Shown: positions 1-7,394 of the stretch, in pieces
Position numbering within the stretch: the first letter of the stretch is position 1
How the letters are laid out: each line of letters opens with the position of its first letter
Source: an uncultured Blautia sp.
Lineage (GTDB): Bacteria; Bacillota; Clostridia; Lachnospirales; Lachnospiraceae
NCBI GenBank assembly: GCA_900541345.1
Contig: UQJE01000051.1
Coordinates: forward strand, 1 to 18,268
DNA: 18,268 nt
Direction of reading: 5' to 3'
Notes under the pieces: model-generated
Seen by the model: the letters and a program-made list of their open reading frames with translations, nothing else
Told to the model about the DNA's origin: nothing
The model's database searches: none
Made by a program: the position numbers and the translations under genes

Positions 1-100
1 TTGTTTGTGATGCGATTAAGGGAATGGATACCCTCTACTTCTCATTTTCAATCTTCTTCTCCTTACCCAAAATTTCATGTGAAACGTATTACTTTTCAGT
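1..100. other. left-edge segment with no assigned gene
   Basis: No gene can be assigned here. On the plus strand one frame is open from the window edge to a TAA at 100-102, so it could be the 3' end of a gene starting outside the window, but its 33 residues show no motif I recognise. On the minus strand an AAGGAG at 59-64 is followed at good spacing by TTG (49-51) and then an in-frame ATG (43-45), but the frame stops at 16-18 after about 11 codons. It may be a leader peptide or chance. The gene controlled by the riboswitch to the right should lie beyond position 1 on the minus strand. Confidence 0.3.
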
Positions 101-133
101 AATAAAAAACCTGCTGGCATACACCGGCAGGTT
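101..133 (-). terminator. Rho-independent terminator of the cobalamin riboswitch
   Basis: On the minus strand AACCTGCCGG (133-124) pairs with CCAGCAGGTT (117-108) around a 6-base loop, with a single mismatch, and a T-rich run (107-101) follows. This is a standard intrinsic terminator just downstream of the cobalamin aptamer, so it is probably the attenuator of its expression platform. Its arms repeat the 7-mers AACCTGC and GCAGGTT, which also occur at 211-217 and 187-193, giving alternative pairings. Confidence 0.8.
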
Positions 134-201
134 CTATAAAGAAATCCAGAAAAAACTGGTTTTCCTTACACAAGGCCATCGTTCGTAACCTGCGTAATCC
201 T

Positions 202-356
202 ATATATAAGGCAGGTTTTCTGACTTGGTATCATCACTGTATTTTGCCTTCCCGAAAACTCAGTGGCATATTAAAACACAGCTCCTCCTTACAGCGGCGT
301 GACCGTGTAAGATTTTCACTTAACTTCCCTGTTATCATGAGATAAACCTTATATAT
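202..356 (-). ncRNA. cobalamin (B12) riboswitch aptamer
   Basis: Read on the minus strand, the conserved cobalamin-aptamer blocks appear in order: GGGAAG (near 330-324), GTGAAAATC, a CGCCGCTGTAA block (near 300-289), GCCACTG (267-261), GGGAAGGC (253-246) and a B12 box AGTCAGAAAACCTGCC (225-210). The ends close by a perfect 10-bp P1 helix, 356-347 with 211-202. The element lies downstream of the aminotransferase gene and points out of the window to the left, so it regulates a gene not seen here, typically cobalamin uptake or synthesis or a B12-independent isoenzyme. The family is recognised with high certainty; the target is unknown. Confidence 0.93.
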
Positions 357-389
357 TTTAATTGTTCTTTATCTTGTCATTTCTGTATC

Positions 390-418
390 ATCTTATCATA
401 TGAAAAATCGGATAGCAA
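390..418 (-). promoter_or_regulatory. promoter of the riboswitch transcript
   Basis: On the minus strand TTGCTA (418-413), a 17-base spacer and TAAGAT (395-390) form a reasonable sigma-A promoter. Transcription would start near 383, about 27 bases before the aptamer P1 helix. It lies just past the aminotransferase stop, where no terminator hairpin is visible, so read-through from the ior operon into the riboswitch leader also remains possible. Confidence 0.55.
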
Positions 419-424
419 GATATT

Positions 425-1618
425 TTATTTCTTTAATCCAAATTCCTCTGCCAGCTTGGCAAACTGCGGGAGAGAATTTACAATCGTATCATAAGAAACA
501 CAGTAAGCAAGCCGCACATATCCCGGGCAGGCAAAGGAGCTTCCCGGAACCATGAGAATATTATACTTCTTTGCAGCCTGACAAAATTCCTTTTCATCTT
601 CCACAGGAGATTTCACAAAAAGATAAAACGCTCCCTGCGGCTTAATACAGGAAAAGCCAAGCTCTTTCAGTCCATTATAAAGAGCAAGACGATTTTTGTC
701 ATAAGCTGCCACATCTACCTCTGCATCTACACATTTTCCGATTACTTTCTGCATGAGAGAAGGCGCATTCACACTTCCTAAAATTCGGTTTGCAATAGAA
801 GCTGCCGCCAAAAGCTCTTCACTTCCGTCCGCCTCATCGGGAATCACAAGATAACCGATACGTTCCCCCGGAAGAGAAAGGGATTTACTGTAGGAATACC
901 CTACAACTGTATTATCATAATATTTTGTAAGATACGGTACTTCTACCCCGTCATAGACAAGCTCACGGTAAGGTTCATCAGAAATCAAATAAATAACACT
1001 TCCGAACTCTTTCTGTTTCTTTTCCAGAACAGCAGAAAGCTTTTTAATGGTTTCCTCTGAGTATACAACTCCAGTTGGATTATGCGGAGTATTTACAATG
1101 ACCGCTTTTGTTTTTGCTGTAATTTTTTCCTCAAGCTCTGTAAGGTTTGGCTGGAAAGTCTCTGTATCTGGAGAGATTTCCACAAGAACACCATCATAAT
1201 TTCTCACATATGCACCATATTCCAGAAAATAAGGAGCAAATACAATCACTTCATCTCCGGGATTTAAAACTGTTTTCAGAATTACATTCAGCCCGCTTGC
1301 TGCTCCCACGGTCATAATCAGATTTTTCCCCTGAAAGGCTGTTCCGAAACGACGGTTTAAAGATTCCGCAATGGTCTGACGTACATCTTCAAAACCGGCA
1401 TTGCTCATATAGCCGTGAAGGGTTGTGGGATTTTCCTCATTTACCAGTTCAATAATTGCCTGGCGCACACAGTCGGGCGCCGGAACGCTTGGATTCCCAA
1501 GACTGAAATCAAAAACATTCTCTGCACCGTATTTCGCTCGAAGACGATTTCCTTCTTCAAACATCATACGGATTGCAGAATTATTTTCTACAAAAGGCTT
1601 CATTTTTTCTGAAATCAT
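425..1618 (-). CDS. PLP-dependent class I/II aminotransferase (likely aromatic/broad amino acid)
   Basis: A 397-residue fold-type I aminotransferase of full family length. It shows the NTPHNPTG motif at 176-183, the SDEPY pyridoxal-ring contact motif at 213-217, and the Schiff-base lysine K245 in a YSYSKSLSLPGERIGY context. It moves an amino group from an amino acid to a 2-oxoacid, here probably 2-oxoglutarate or pyruvate, in the cytosol. It is the last gene of a four-gene operon, 12 bases after the transporter, with a GGGAGG ribosome site before its ATG. Coupling with IorAB suggests it supplies arylpyruvates (from Phe, Tyr or Trp). The substrate is inferred from context; the sequence alone would also allow an aspartate or alanine aminotransferase-like enzyme. 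Confidence 0.9.
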   Translation of the reverse strand: MISEKMKPFVENNSAIRMMFEEGNRLRAKYGAENVFDFSLGNPSVPAPDCVRQAIIELVNEENPTTLHGYMSNAGFEDVRQTIAESLNRRFGTAFQGKNLIMTVGAASGLNVILKTVLNPGDEVIVFAPYFLEYGAYVRNYDGVLVEISPDTETFQPNLTELEEKITAKTKAVIVNTPHNPTGVVYSEETIKKLSAVLEKKQKEFGSVIYLISDEPYRELVYDGVEVPYLTKYYDNTVVGYSYSKSLSLPGERIGYLVIPDEADGSEELLAAASIANRILGSVNAPSLMQKVIGKCVDAEVDVAAYDKNRLALYNGLKELGFSCIKPQGAFYLFVKSPVEDEKEFCQAAKKYNILMVPGSSFACPGYVRLAYCVSYDTIVNSLPQFAKLAEEFGLKK

Positions 1619-1630
1619 AGTTATTCCTCC

Positions 1631-3109
1631 CTACCTTTTTTCTGCCTGTTTCTTTTTTCCACCGAAAATAAACCATGCAATTAATGCTAGCACTGCAAGA
1701 GATACCGCCATCCATGCAGCCAAAACACCGGTACCCTGTCCTGCGAATTTATCAAAATATCCTTTCAGGTAGATGACTACAATAACCACCGGAATCACTA
1801 CCATCATATAAAAACGGATTCCTTTTGGGAATTTTATTCCCTGTCCTGTATTTACTTCTTTTATAAAGCCATCCCAGCCCCATCCGTATTTTGAGACGCA
1901 GAACATAATATAGACAACGGAGCCAAGAGGAAGAATATTATTTGATACAATAAAGTCTTCAAGGTCCATAATATTGGAGCCTGCTCCAAAAGGCATAAAG
2001 CCGGATAAAACATTAAATCCTAAAATTGCCGGAAGAGACAGAAGCGGAATCCCCACAAGGTTTACGATAACCGCCTTTTTTCGGCTCCATCCAAAAAGAT
2101 CCATTCCGTAAGAAATAATATTCTCAAATACTGCCGTCACAGTAGACAGCGCTGCAAAAAACAGGAAGAGGAAAAACATAGCTCCCCAGAATCTTCCTCC
2201 TGCCATCTTATTAAATACATTCGGGAGTGCAATAAATACAAGTCCCGGACCGGCTCCCGGCTCTACTCCATATGCGAAGCATGCAGGAATTACAATCAGA
2301 CCTGCCATTGTTGCCACAAACGTATCAAGAATCAAAATATGAATAGATTCTCCTGCAAGTGAACGGTCTTTTGAGAGATAACTTCCAAAAATCGTCATGG
2401 AACCGGCGCCAATACTCAAAGTAAAGAACGCCTGGGACATCGCTCCGAAAATCATATTTCCAAGTCCCACCTCACGGATGCTGTCCATATTGGGAACAAG
2501 GTAAAAACGAACGCCCTCCTCTGCTCCCGGAAGCGTCAGGGAACGCACTGCCAGAACGACAATCAGTACAAGAAGACAGGTCATCATAACTTTTGTGATT
2601 TTTTCAAGACCTCTCTGTACGCCAAGAGAACAAATTAAAAATCCCAGAATCACAACGGCAATCATCCATCCGGTCATAATTCCCGGAGATGCCAGCATTT
2701 TATCGTATCCCTGCTGCACAGCCTCTGTTGTGACACCGGAAAACTCTCCCTTTGCCATGCGATAGCAATAGTATGCCATCCAGCCTGCAACCATTGTATA
2801 AAACATCATGAGAACATAGTTAGACACCATGCTCATATAACTGAATTTATGAAAATTAGAACCCTTTGGCTCCAGCTCATGAAACGCTCTTGCCGTACTT
2901 TTTCTGCTGGCACGTCCTACAGAAAACTCACACACAAGAATGGGGAGTCCCAACACTACAAGAAACAGAAGATACATGAGGATAAACGCTGCTCCTCCAT
3001 ATTCCCCTGCCATATAAGGGAACTTCCACACATTTCCAAGACCAATTGCACAGCCTGCAGAGACGAGAATGAATCCCATTCTGGAGCCAAATTTTTCTCT
3101 TTCTTTCAA
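1631..3109 (-). CDS. sodium-dependent amino acid transporter, NSS/SNF family
   Basis: A 492-residue membrane protein of the neurotransmitter:sodium symporter family (LeuT, MhsT and TnaT relatives). The N-terminus carries the family hallmark, RMGF followed by GCAIGLGNVWKFPY (19-32), in TM1, where the unwound helix binds sodium and substrate. About 11-12 hydrophobic segments follow, and the C-terminus ends in a basic KKKQAEKR tail. It starts at TTG (3109), preceded by GAAAGGAG at good spacing. The first ATG lies at residue 11 inside the conserved TM1 lead-in, so TTG is preferred. It sits 14 bases after iorB and 12 before the aminotransferase. It most likely imports the amino acid that the operon oxidises, by sodium symport; substrate specificity cannot be read with confidence. 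Confidence 0.93.
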   Translation of the reverse strand: MKEREKFGSRMGFILVSAGCAIGLGNVWKFPYMAGEYGGAAFILMYLLFLVVLGLPILVCEFSVGRASRKSTARAFHELEPKGSNFHKFSYMSMVSNYVLMMFYTMVAGWMAYYCYRMAKGEFSGVTTEAVQQGYDKMLASPGIMTGWMIAVVILGFLICSLGVQRGLEKITKVMMTCLLVLIVVLAVRSLTLPGAEEGVRFYLVPNMDSIREVGLGNMIFGAMSQAFFTLSIGAGSMTIFGSYLSKDRSLAGESIHILILDTFVATMAGLIVIPACFAYGVEPGAGPGLVFIALPNVFNKMAGGRFWGAMFFLFLFFAALSTVTAVFENIISYGMDLFGWSRKKAVIVNLVGIPLLSLPAILGFNVLSGFMPFGAGSNIMDLEDFIVSNNILPLGSVVYIMFCVSKYGWGWDGFIKEVNTGQGIKFPKGIRFYMMVVIPVVIVVIYLKGYFDKFAGQGTGVLAAWMAVSLAVLALIAWFIFGGKKKQAEKR

Positions 3110-3123
3110 CTATTTTTCTCCTT

Positions 3124-3705
3124 TCACGCCTGGCAGGTAATGGCATCCATTCCCACCTTTAATGCTTTTTTATTTAATTCCAAAAACTGCGGTTTGATAT
3201 TTGCCTTCAGAATTTCATCCCATTCTATATGTTCCAGCCCCATAGAGCGGATAATCGTTCCGAGAAGGATAATATTTGCCGCTTTTTCATTTCCAAGCTC
3301 TCTCGCAAGACCAGTGGCATTTACCACCTTTGCTTTTACGTGCTTTTCGATTTCTTCCAGTACATCTTCCGGATATTCCTCGTCACCTGTAATAACGGAC
3401 ATGGAAGGAATTTCCTCATTATTTACGACAAGAGTTCCGTCTTCTTTTAAATAATCAAGAGCTCTCAGCGCTTCCATTTTTTCAAAAGAAACCACAATAT
3501 CTGCTTTTCCTTTTTCAATCACAGGAGACATTACCTTTTCTCCATAGCGTACCTGGGAGGATACACTTCCTCCTCTCTGAGACATTCCGTGAATTTCACT
3601 CATTTTCACGTCATATCCCGCTTCCATAAGACCATTTGTGAGAATCTTGCTGGCGAGAATGGTTCCCTGTCCGCCTACACCTACCAATAAAATACTTTTC
3701 GTCAT
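3124..3705 (-). CDS. iorB: indolepyruvate ferredoxin oxidoreductase, beta subunit
   Basis: A 193-residue protein matching the 2-oxoacid:acceptor oxidoreductase gamma domain, the usual size for IorB. It has the glycine-rich N-terminus LLVGVGGQGTILASK (6-20) and the conserved SEIHGMSQRGGSVSSQVRYG segment (36-55). It partners IorA to decarboxylate arylpyruvates to aryl-acetyl-CoA plus CO2 with reduction of ferredoxin, in the cytosol. The ATG lies 4 bases past the iorA stop, and its AAGGAGG ribosome site is inside the last iorA codons, so translation is probably coupled. Related oxidoreductases act on pyruvate or branched-chain oxoacids, but the two-subunit architecture with a fused ferredoxin domain in the partner is characteristic of IOR. 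Confidence 0.93.
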   Translation of the reverse strand: MTKSILLVGVGGQGTILASKILTNGLMEAGYDVKMSEIHGMSQRGGSVSSQVRYGEKVMSPVIEKGKADIVVSFEKMEALRALDYLKEDGTLVVNNEEIPSMSVITGDEEYPEDVLEEIEKHVKAKVVNATGLARELGNEKAANIILLGTIIRSMGLEHIEWDEILKANIKPQFLELNKKALKVGMDAITCQA

Positions 3706-3709
3706 GGTC

Positions 3710-5485
3710 TTAATCCTCCTTCACAATTGCATTTTTCGGGCAAACCTGTGTACATACGTCACAGCCTACACACTGCGCCTTATTAATGCTTACTTTCTTT
3801 GTTTCTCTGTCGTAAGACATGGCTGGACAACCGGCTTTGAGACAGAGTTTACAGCCGATACATTTTTCTGTATCCACCTTGTTTTTTGTAACAAAAAGCT
3901 GCTCAAACTCTTCTTTATCTTCTTTTGAAAACTTTTTCAGCACACATGGCCAGCGTGTAATAATCACGGATGGTTCTGTGAGTGCAAGGCATTTATCAAG
4001 TGTCTCATCTACCTCTGAGAGATTATTTGGATTGATCACATACACATGTTTTACTCCGATTGCCTTTACAATGTCCTCGATTTTAATAAGAGTTGTCTCA
4101 TCGCCTTTTGCTGTATATCCTGTTCCTGGATTTTCCTGATGCCCTGTCATTCCCGTAATACGGTTGTCCAGAATAATATTCACCGTATTGCTTCCATTAT
4201 ATACCGTATTGATCAGGGAGTTGATACCTGTATGGAAAAATGTGGAGTCCCCAAGTACTGTCACTACTCTTCTTGTATCTCCCTGTGCCTGGAACGCTTT
4301 CTGGGCTCCGTGTCCGAGACTTATGCTGGCTCCCATACACACTGTAGAATCCATAGCGCTGTACGGCTTTCCTGCTGCCAGTGTATAGCATCCAATATCA
4401 CCGCTTATCATAATGTCTTTTCTCTTTCCCAGACGGTAAAAAAGACCTCTGTGAGGACAGCCTGCGCAGAAAGTCGGCGCCCGGTTAATCAGCTTGCTTC
4501 TGTCAAATTCCAGAGTTTTATTTTTTTCACCTGTGACACAGGCACGGATTACGTCAGGAGTCATTTCTCCATATGACGGAAAAAGGTCTTTTCCAATACA
4601 GTCGCATCCCTGCTGACGCACAAATTCTTCTATATAAGGATCATTTTCTTCCAGGATATACACCTTATCTACTTTTGCGCAGAATTCTTTTACAAGACCT
4701 GCCGGAAGCGGATTTGTAAATCCCAATTTTAAATAGGAAGCATTTTCCCCAAAAACCTCTTTTGCATAATAATAGCAGATACCTGATGCTATAACGCCTA
4801 CTTTTGTATCCCCCATTTCCATTCTGTTAAACGGACTTGTCTCACTGTACTGCGCAAGTTTTTCAAGACGTTCCTCTACTTTCACTCTTAAATTTCTTGC
4901 GATAGCGGGAAGACATACATATTTCCCCGGATTTTTTTCCCATTTTTTTGCCGGTACCGTCTCTCTCTCTTTTAATTCCACAATGGATTTGGAATGACAG
5001 ACACGCGTTGTCATACGAATAATAAATGGTGTATCATACTCTTCTCCCAGCTCATACGCCGCTTTTACCATATCAATGCATTCCTGGCTGTCAGACGGCT
5101 CAAGCATAGCTATTTTAGCTGCTTTTGCATAATTTCTGTTATCCTGCTCATTTTGTGAAGAAAACATTCCCGGTTCATCTGCCGTTATGATTACATTTCC
5201 TCCATTTACTCCCATATACGCCCAGGTAAACATAGGGTCTGCCGCCACGTTCATTCCCACATGCTTCATAGATACCATACTGCGAAGCCCTGCTACAGAC
5301 GCTCCGATTGCAGACTCCATTGCAACCTTTTCATTTGGAGCCCACTCTGCATATATATCTTCATATGTAGAAAGATTTTCCAGAATTTCCGTACTGGGTG
5401 TTCCCGGATATGCAGATGCGTACGACACCCCTGCCTCATATGCGCCTCTTGCGATGGCTTCATCGCCGGTCATTAACTTTCTCAT
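3710..5485 (-). CDS. iorA: indolepyruvate ferredoxin oxidoreductase, alpha subunit
   Basis: A 591-residue thiamine-pyrophosphate enzyme of typical IorA length. An N-terminal pyrimidine-binding domain (about 1-190, with SYASAYPGTPSTEI at 21-34) is followed by a linker and the conserved CAGCPHRG (340-347). A TPP/Mg-binding domain carries GDIGCYTLA (362-370) and GDSTFFHTG (412-420) with a downstream DNR at 440-442. The C-terminus carries two 4Fe-4S motifs: C542, C545, C548, C553-P and C572, C575, C578, C582-P. With IorB it oxidatively decarboxylates arylpyruvates, handing electrons through these clusters to ferredoxin. All key cysteines and TPP motifs look intact. It is the first gene of the operon, with AAGGAGG before the ATG and a strong promoter upstream. 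Indolepyruvate, phenylpyruvate and 4-hydroxyphenylpyruvate are all plausible substrates. Confidence 0.95.
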   Translation of the reverse strand: MRKLMTGDEAIARGAYEAGVSYASAYPGTPSTEILENLSTYEDIYAEWAPNEKVAMESAIGASVAGLRSMVSMKHVGMNVAADPMFTWAYMGVNGGNVIITADEPGMFSSQNEQDNRNYAKAAKIAMLEPSDSQECIDMVKAAYELGEEYDTPFIIRMTTRVCHSKSIVELKERETVPAKKWEKNPGKYVCLPAIARNLRVKVEERLEKLAQYSETSPFNRMEMGDTKVGVIASGICYYYAKEVFGENASYLKLGFTNPLPAGLVKEFCAKVDKVYILEENDPYIEEFVRQQGCDCIGKDLFPSYGEMTPDVIRACVTGEKNKTLEFDRSKLINRAPTFCAGCPHRGLFYRLGKRKDIMISGDIGCYTLAAGKPYSAMDSTVCMGASISLGHGAQKAFQAQGDTRRVVTVLGDSTFFHTGINSLINTVYNGSNTVNIILDNRITGMTGHQENPGTGYTAKGDETTLIKIEDIVKAIGVKHVYVINPNNLSEVDETLDKCLALTEPSVIITRWPCVLKKFSKEDKEEFEQLFVTKNKVDTEKCIGCKLCLKAGCPAMSYDRETKKVSINKAQCVGCDVCTQVCPKNAIVKED

Positions 5486-5541
5486 AATCTTCCTCCTTAT
5501 CAGGTATCATTCACCTTAATATTATTCTATACTGGTATTTC

Positions 5542-5570
5542 ATTGTACCCCCGCGGCACTAATATGTCAA
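5542..5570 (-). promoter_or_regulatory. sigma-A promoter of the ior operon
   Basis: On the minus strand TTGACA (5570-5565), exactly 17 bases, then TACAAT (5547-5542): a perfect -35 box and a -10 box with one change from consensus. Transcription should begin near 5535, giving a leader of about 50 bases before iorA. The spacer is unusually GC-rich (contains CCGCGG). Such a strong core promoter suggests either high expression or control by a repressor. Confidence 0.85.
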
Positions 5571-5584
5571 CGCATTTATGCGTT
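5569..5584. promoter_or_regulatory. palindromic candidate operator at the ior promoter
   Basis: AACGCATTTATGCGTT is a perfect inverted repeat, two 7-base arms separated by TT, starting inside the last two bases of the -35 hexamer and running upstream. Its position suits a dimeric regulator that blocks RNA polymerase or contacts sigma. No regulator gene for it lies next to the operon, so the binding protein is unknown. Confidence 0.5.
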
Positions 5585-5591
5585 AAAGTGT

Positions 5592-5639
5592 AAAAAGCTG
5601 TAAAAAAGCCGAATTTCTTCGACCTTTTTACAGCTTTTA
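5592..5639 (-). terminator. intrinsic terminator after the ABC exporter operon
   Basis: A long hairpin: AAAAGCTGTAAAAA (5593-5606) pairs with TTTTTACAGCTTTT (5625-5638), and the stem continues through an inner CGAA/TTCG helix. A- and T-rich arms give U-rich tails in either direction. It lies 12 bases past the stop of the downstream ABC gene and just upstream of the ior promoter, so it most likely ends the export operon and insulates ior transcription. Confidence 0.75.
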
Positions 5640-5650
5640 ATCAATATTTA

Positions 5651-7393
5651 TCACCCAAACTGGCTCATATAAAGAGCTGCATATTTTCCATTTTTCGCCA
5701 TGAGCTCCTCGTGATTTCCTATTTCTTTTATATCTCCGTTTTCCATATATAAAATCATATCTGCATCACGGATTGTGGAAAGCCGGTGGGCAATTACAAA
5801 GCTGGTACGTCCTTTCATCAATTCAGCCATCGCTTTTTGAATCAGGACTTCCGTATGCGTATCCACATTACTGGTCGCCTCATCAAGAATCATAATCTCC
5901 GGATCAGACGCAATGGCACGTGCAATTGTCAGAAGCTGACGTTCCCCCTGAGAGATATTTTCAGCCCCCTTACTGAGAAGCATATCATATCCTCCCGGAA
6001 GTGTTTTAATAAAACTGTGTGCACATGCTGATTTCGCTGCTGCTTTTATTTTTTCTTTCGGCATATTCTCCTGGGCATACCCTATATTTTCTCCAATCGT
6101 TCCCTCAAAAAGCCATGTATCCTGCAGTACCATTCCAAAACGTTTTCTAAGCTCTTCCCGTGACATATCCGTAATTTTTACGCCGTCTACCAGAATGGAG
6201 CCTCCGTTTAATTCATAAAAGCGCATTAAAAGATTAATAAGCGTGGTTTTTCCTGCTCCTGTCGGTCCCACCACCGCTACCTTCTGTCCCGGCTTTACTG
6301 TGAGATTAATTCCATTCATCAAAAGACGGTCCGGAGTATAACCGAATTTTACATTTTCAAAAGTGACCTGACCTTCACAGTTATCCGGAACGATACTCTG
6401 CTCTTTATCCGGAACTTCCTCTTCTGCATCTAAAAGAGCAAAAATTCGTTTCCCTGCTGCCGCAGCTGCGCCAAAGCTTCCCACCATTCCTGCTATTGCA
6501 GAAAACGGTTCTGCAAAACGCCATGTGTATTCCAGCATCGCCTGTACATTTCCCACTGCAATTTTTCCTCCGATTGCCCAGAGACAACCGATCGCAGCAC
6601 AGAGAACATATCCCAGATCATTTACAAGTGTTGTGATCGGACTTACCGCACCTGCTGTCGTCTCTGCTTTTCTGGAGCTGTTTTTTAAATCTTCGTTTAA
6701 TCCGGCAAATGTTTTTTTTGCGCGCTCCTGGTAATTAAACGTCTGTACAACAGACTGGCCATTGTACATTTCTTCCACATAACCATTCAGTTTTCCCAAA
6801 AGCTCCTGCTGCTCTCCATAATACTTTTCGCTTGCTTTCATGACTCCCGCTGCACTCAGAAGTGACAGAGGAACCATAATAACAGGGATCAGGGACAGGG
6901 CAGGACTGATGACCAGCATCATCACAAGAACTCCTATCGCAGTCGTAACCTGTGTCACTACAGAAGTCAGGTTCTGACTGAGCGCATTGTTAATTGTATC
7001 TACATCATTTGTAATCACACTCAGAATATCGCCATGTGTATGCGTATCGTAATAATTCAGTTTTAATCGATGCATTTTTTCATCGATTTCCTGACGCATA
7101 GTTTCCATAACCTTCGCTGTAATTTTTGCCATTCCAAATCCCTGCAGAAAAGAAAACAGCTGAGAGATCAGATACAGCGCAACAAGCCCTGCCAGAAGCC
7201 ATATGATAGCTTCCCAGTAAAATACACCATCTGCAATGCTTGCAAAAAGAGTTGTCGTCACTTTTCCCACAAGGAAAGGGGCCAGAACCATAAATGCAGT
7301 ACTGATCACCGCTGCCATCATAACAAAAAACAATCTCATCCGATATGCTTTTAAATAGTGAAGCAATCGTTTCAATATTTTTGTATTTTTCAT
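5651..7393 (-). CDS. heterodimeric ABC exporter, subunit with catalytic Walker B glutamate
   Basis: A 580-residue half-transporter: six hydrophobic segments (about 1-320), then one nucleotide-binding domain. Walker A is GPTGAGKTT (376-384), Walker B ends in MILDE with the catalytic E505, and the switch histidine is H536 (IAHRLST). The signature motif, however, is ISQGE (480-484) rather than LSGGQ. Its neighbour has the opposite defects, so the two should form a LmrCD/BmrCD/TM287-288-type heterodimer with one working ATP site. It begins one base after the upstream ABC gene stops, with AAAGGAGG inside that gene's end. Such pumps export drugs or lipids across the cytoplasmic membrane; the substrate is unknown. 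Confidence 0.93.
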   Translation of the reverse strand: MKNTKILKRLLHYLKAYRMRLFFVMMAAVISTAFMVLAPFLVGKVTTTLFASIADGVFYWEAIIWLLAGLVALYLISQLFSFLQGFGMAKITAKVMETMRQEIDEKMHRLKLNYYDTHTHGDILSVITNDVDTINNALSQNLTSVVTQVTTAIGVLVMMLVISPALSLIPVIMVPLSLLSAAGVMKASEKYYGEQQELLGKLNGYVEEMYNGQSVVQTFNYQERAKKTFAGLNEDLKNSSRKAETTAGAVSPITTLVNDLGYVLCAAIGCLWAIGGKIAVGNVQAMLEYTWRFAEPFSAIAGMVGSFGAAAAAGKRIFALLDAEEEVPDKEQSIVPDNCEGQVTFENVKFGYTPDRLLMNGINLTVKPGQKVAVVGPTGAGKTTLINLLMRFYELNGGSILVDGVKITDMSREELRKRFGMVLQDTWLFEGTIGENIGYAQENMPKEKIKAAAKSACAHSFIKTLPGGYDMLLSKGAENISQGERQLLTIARAIASDPEIMILDEATSNVDTHTEVLIQKAMAELMKGRTSFVIAHRLSTIRDADMILYMENGDIKEIGNHEELMAKNGKYAALYMSQFG

Positions 7394-7394
7394 T

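Noticed and set aside
202..356. Cobalamin riboswitch as regulator of the adjacent aminotransferase/ior operon
   Set aside because: It is on the same strand but downstream of the aminotransferase stop, with its own promoter and terminator, so it acts on a gene to the left.
2849..3454. Plus-strand 201-codon frame across the transporter/iorB junction
   Set aside because: It lies antisense to two well-supported genes and has no domain or start signals.
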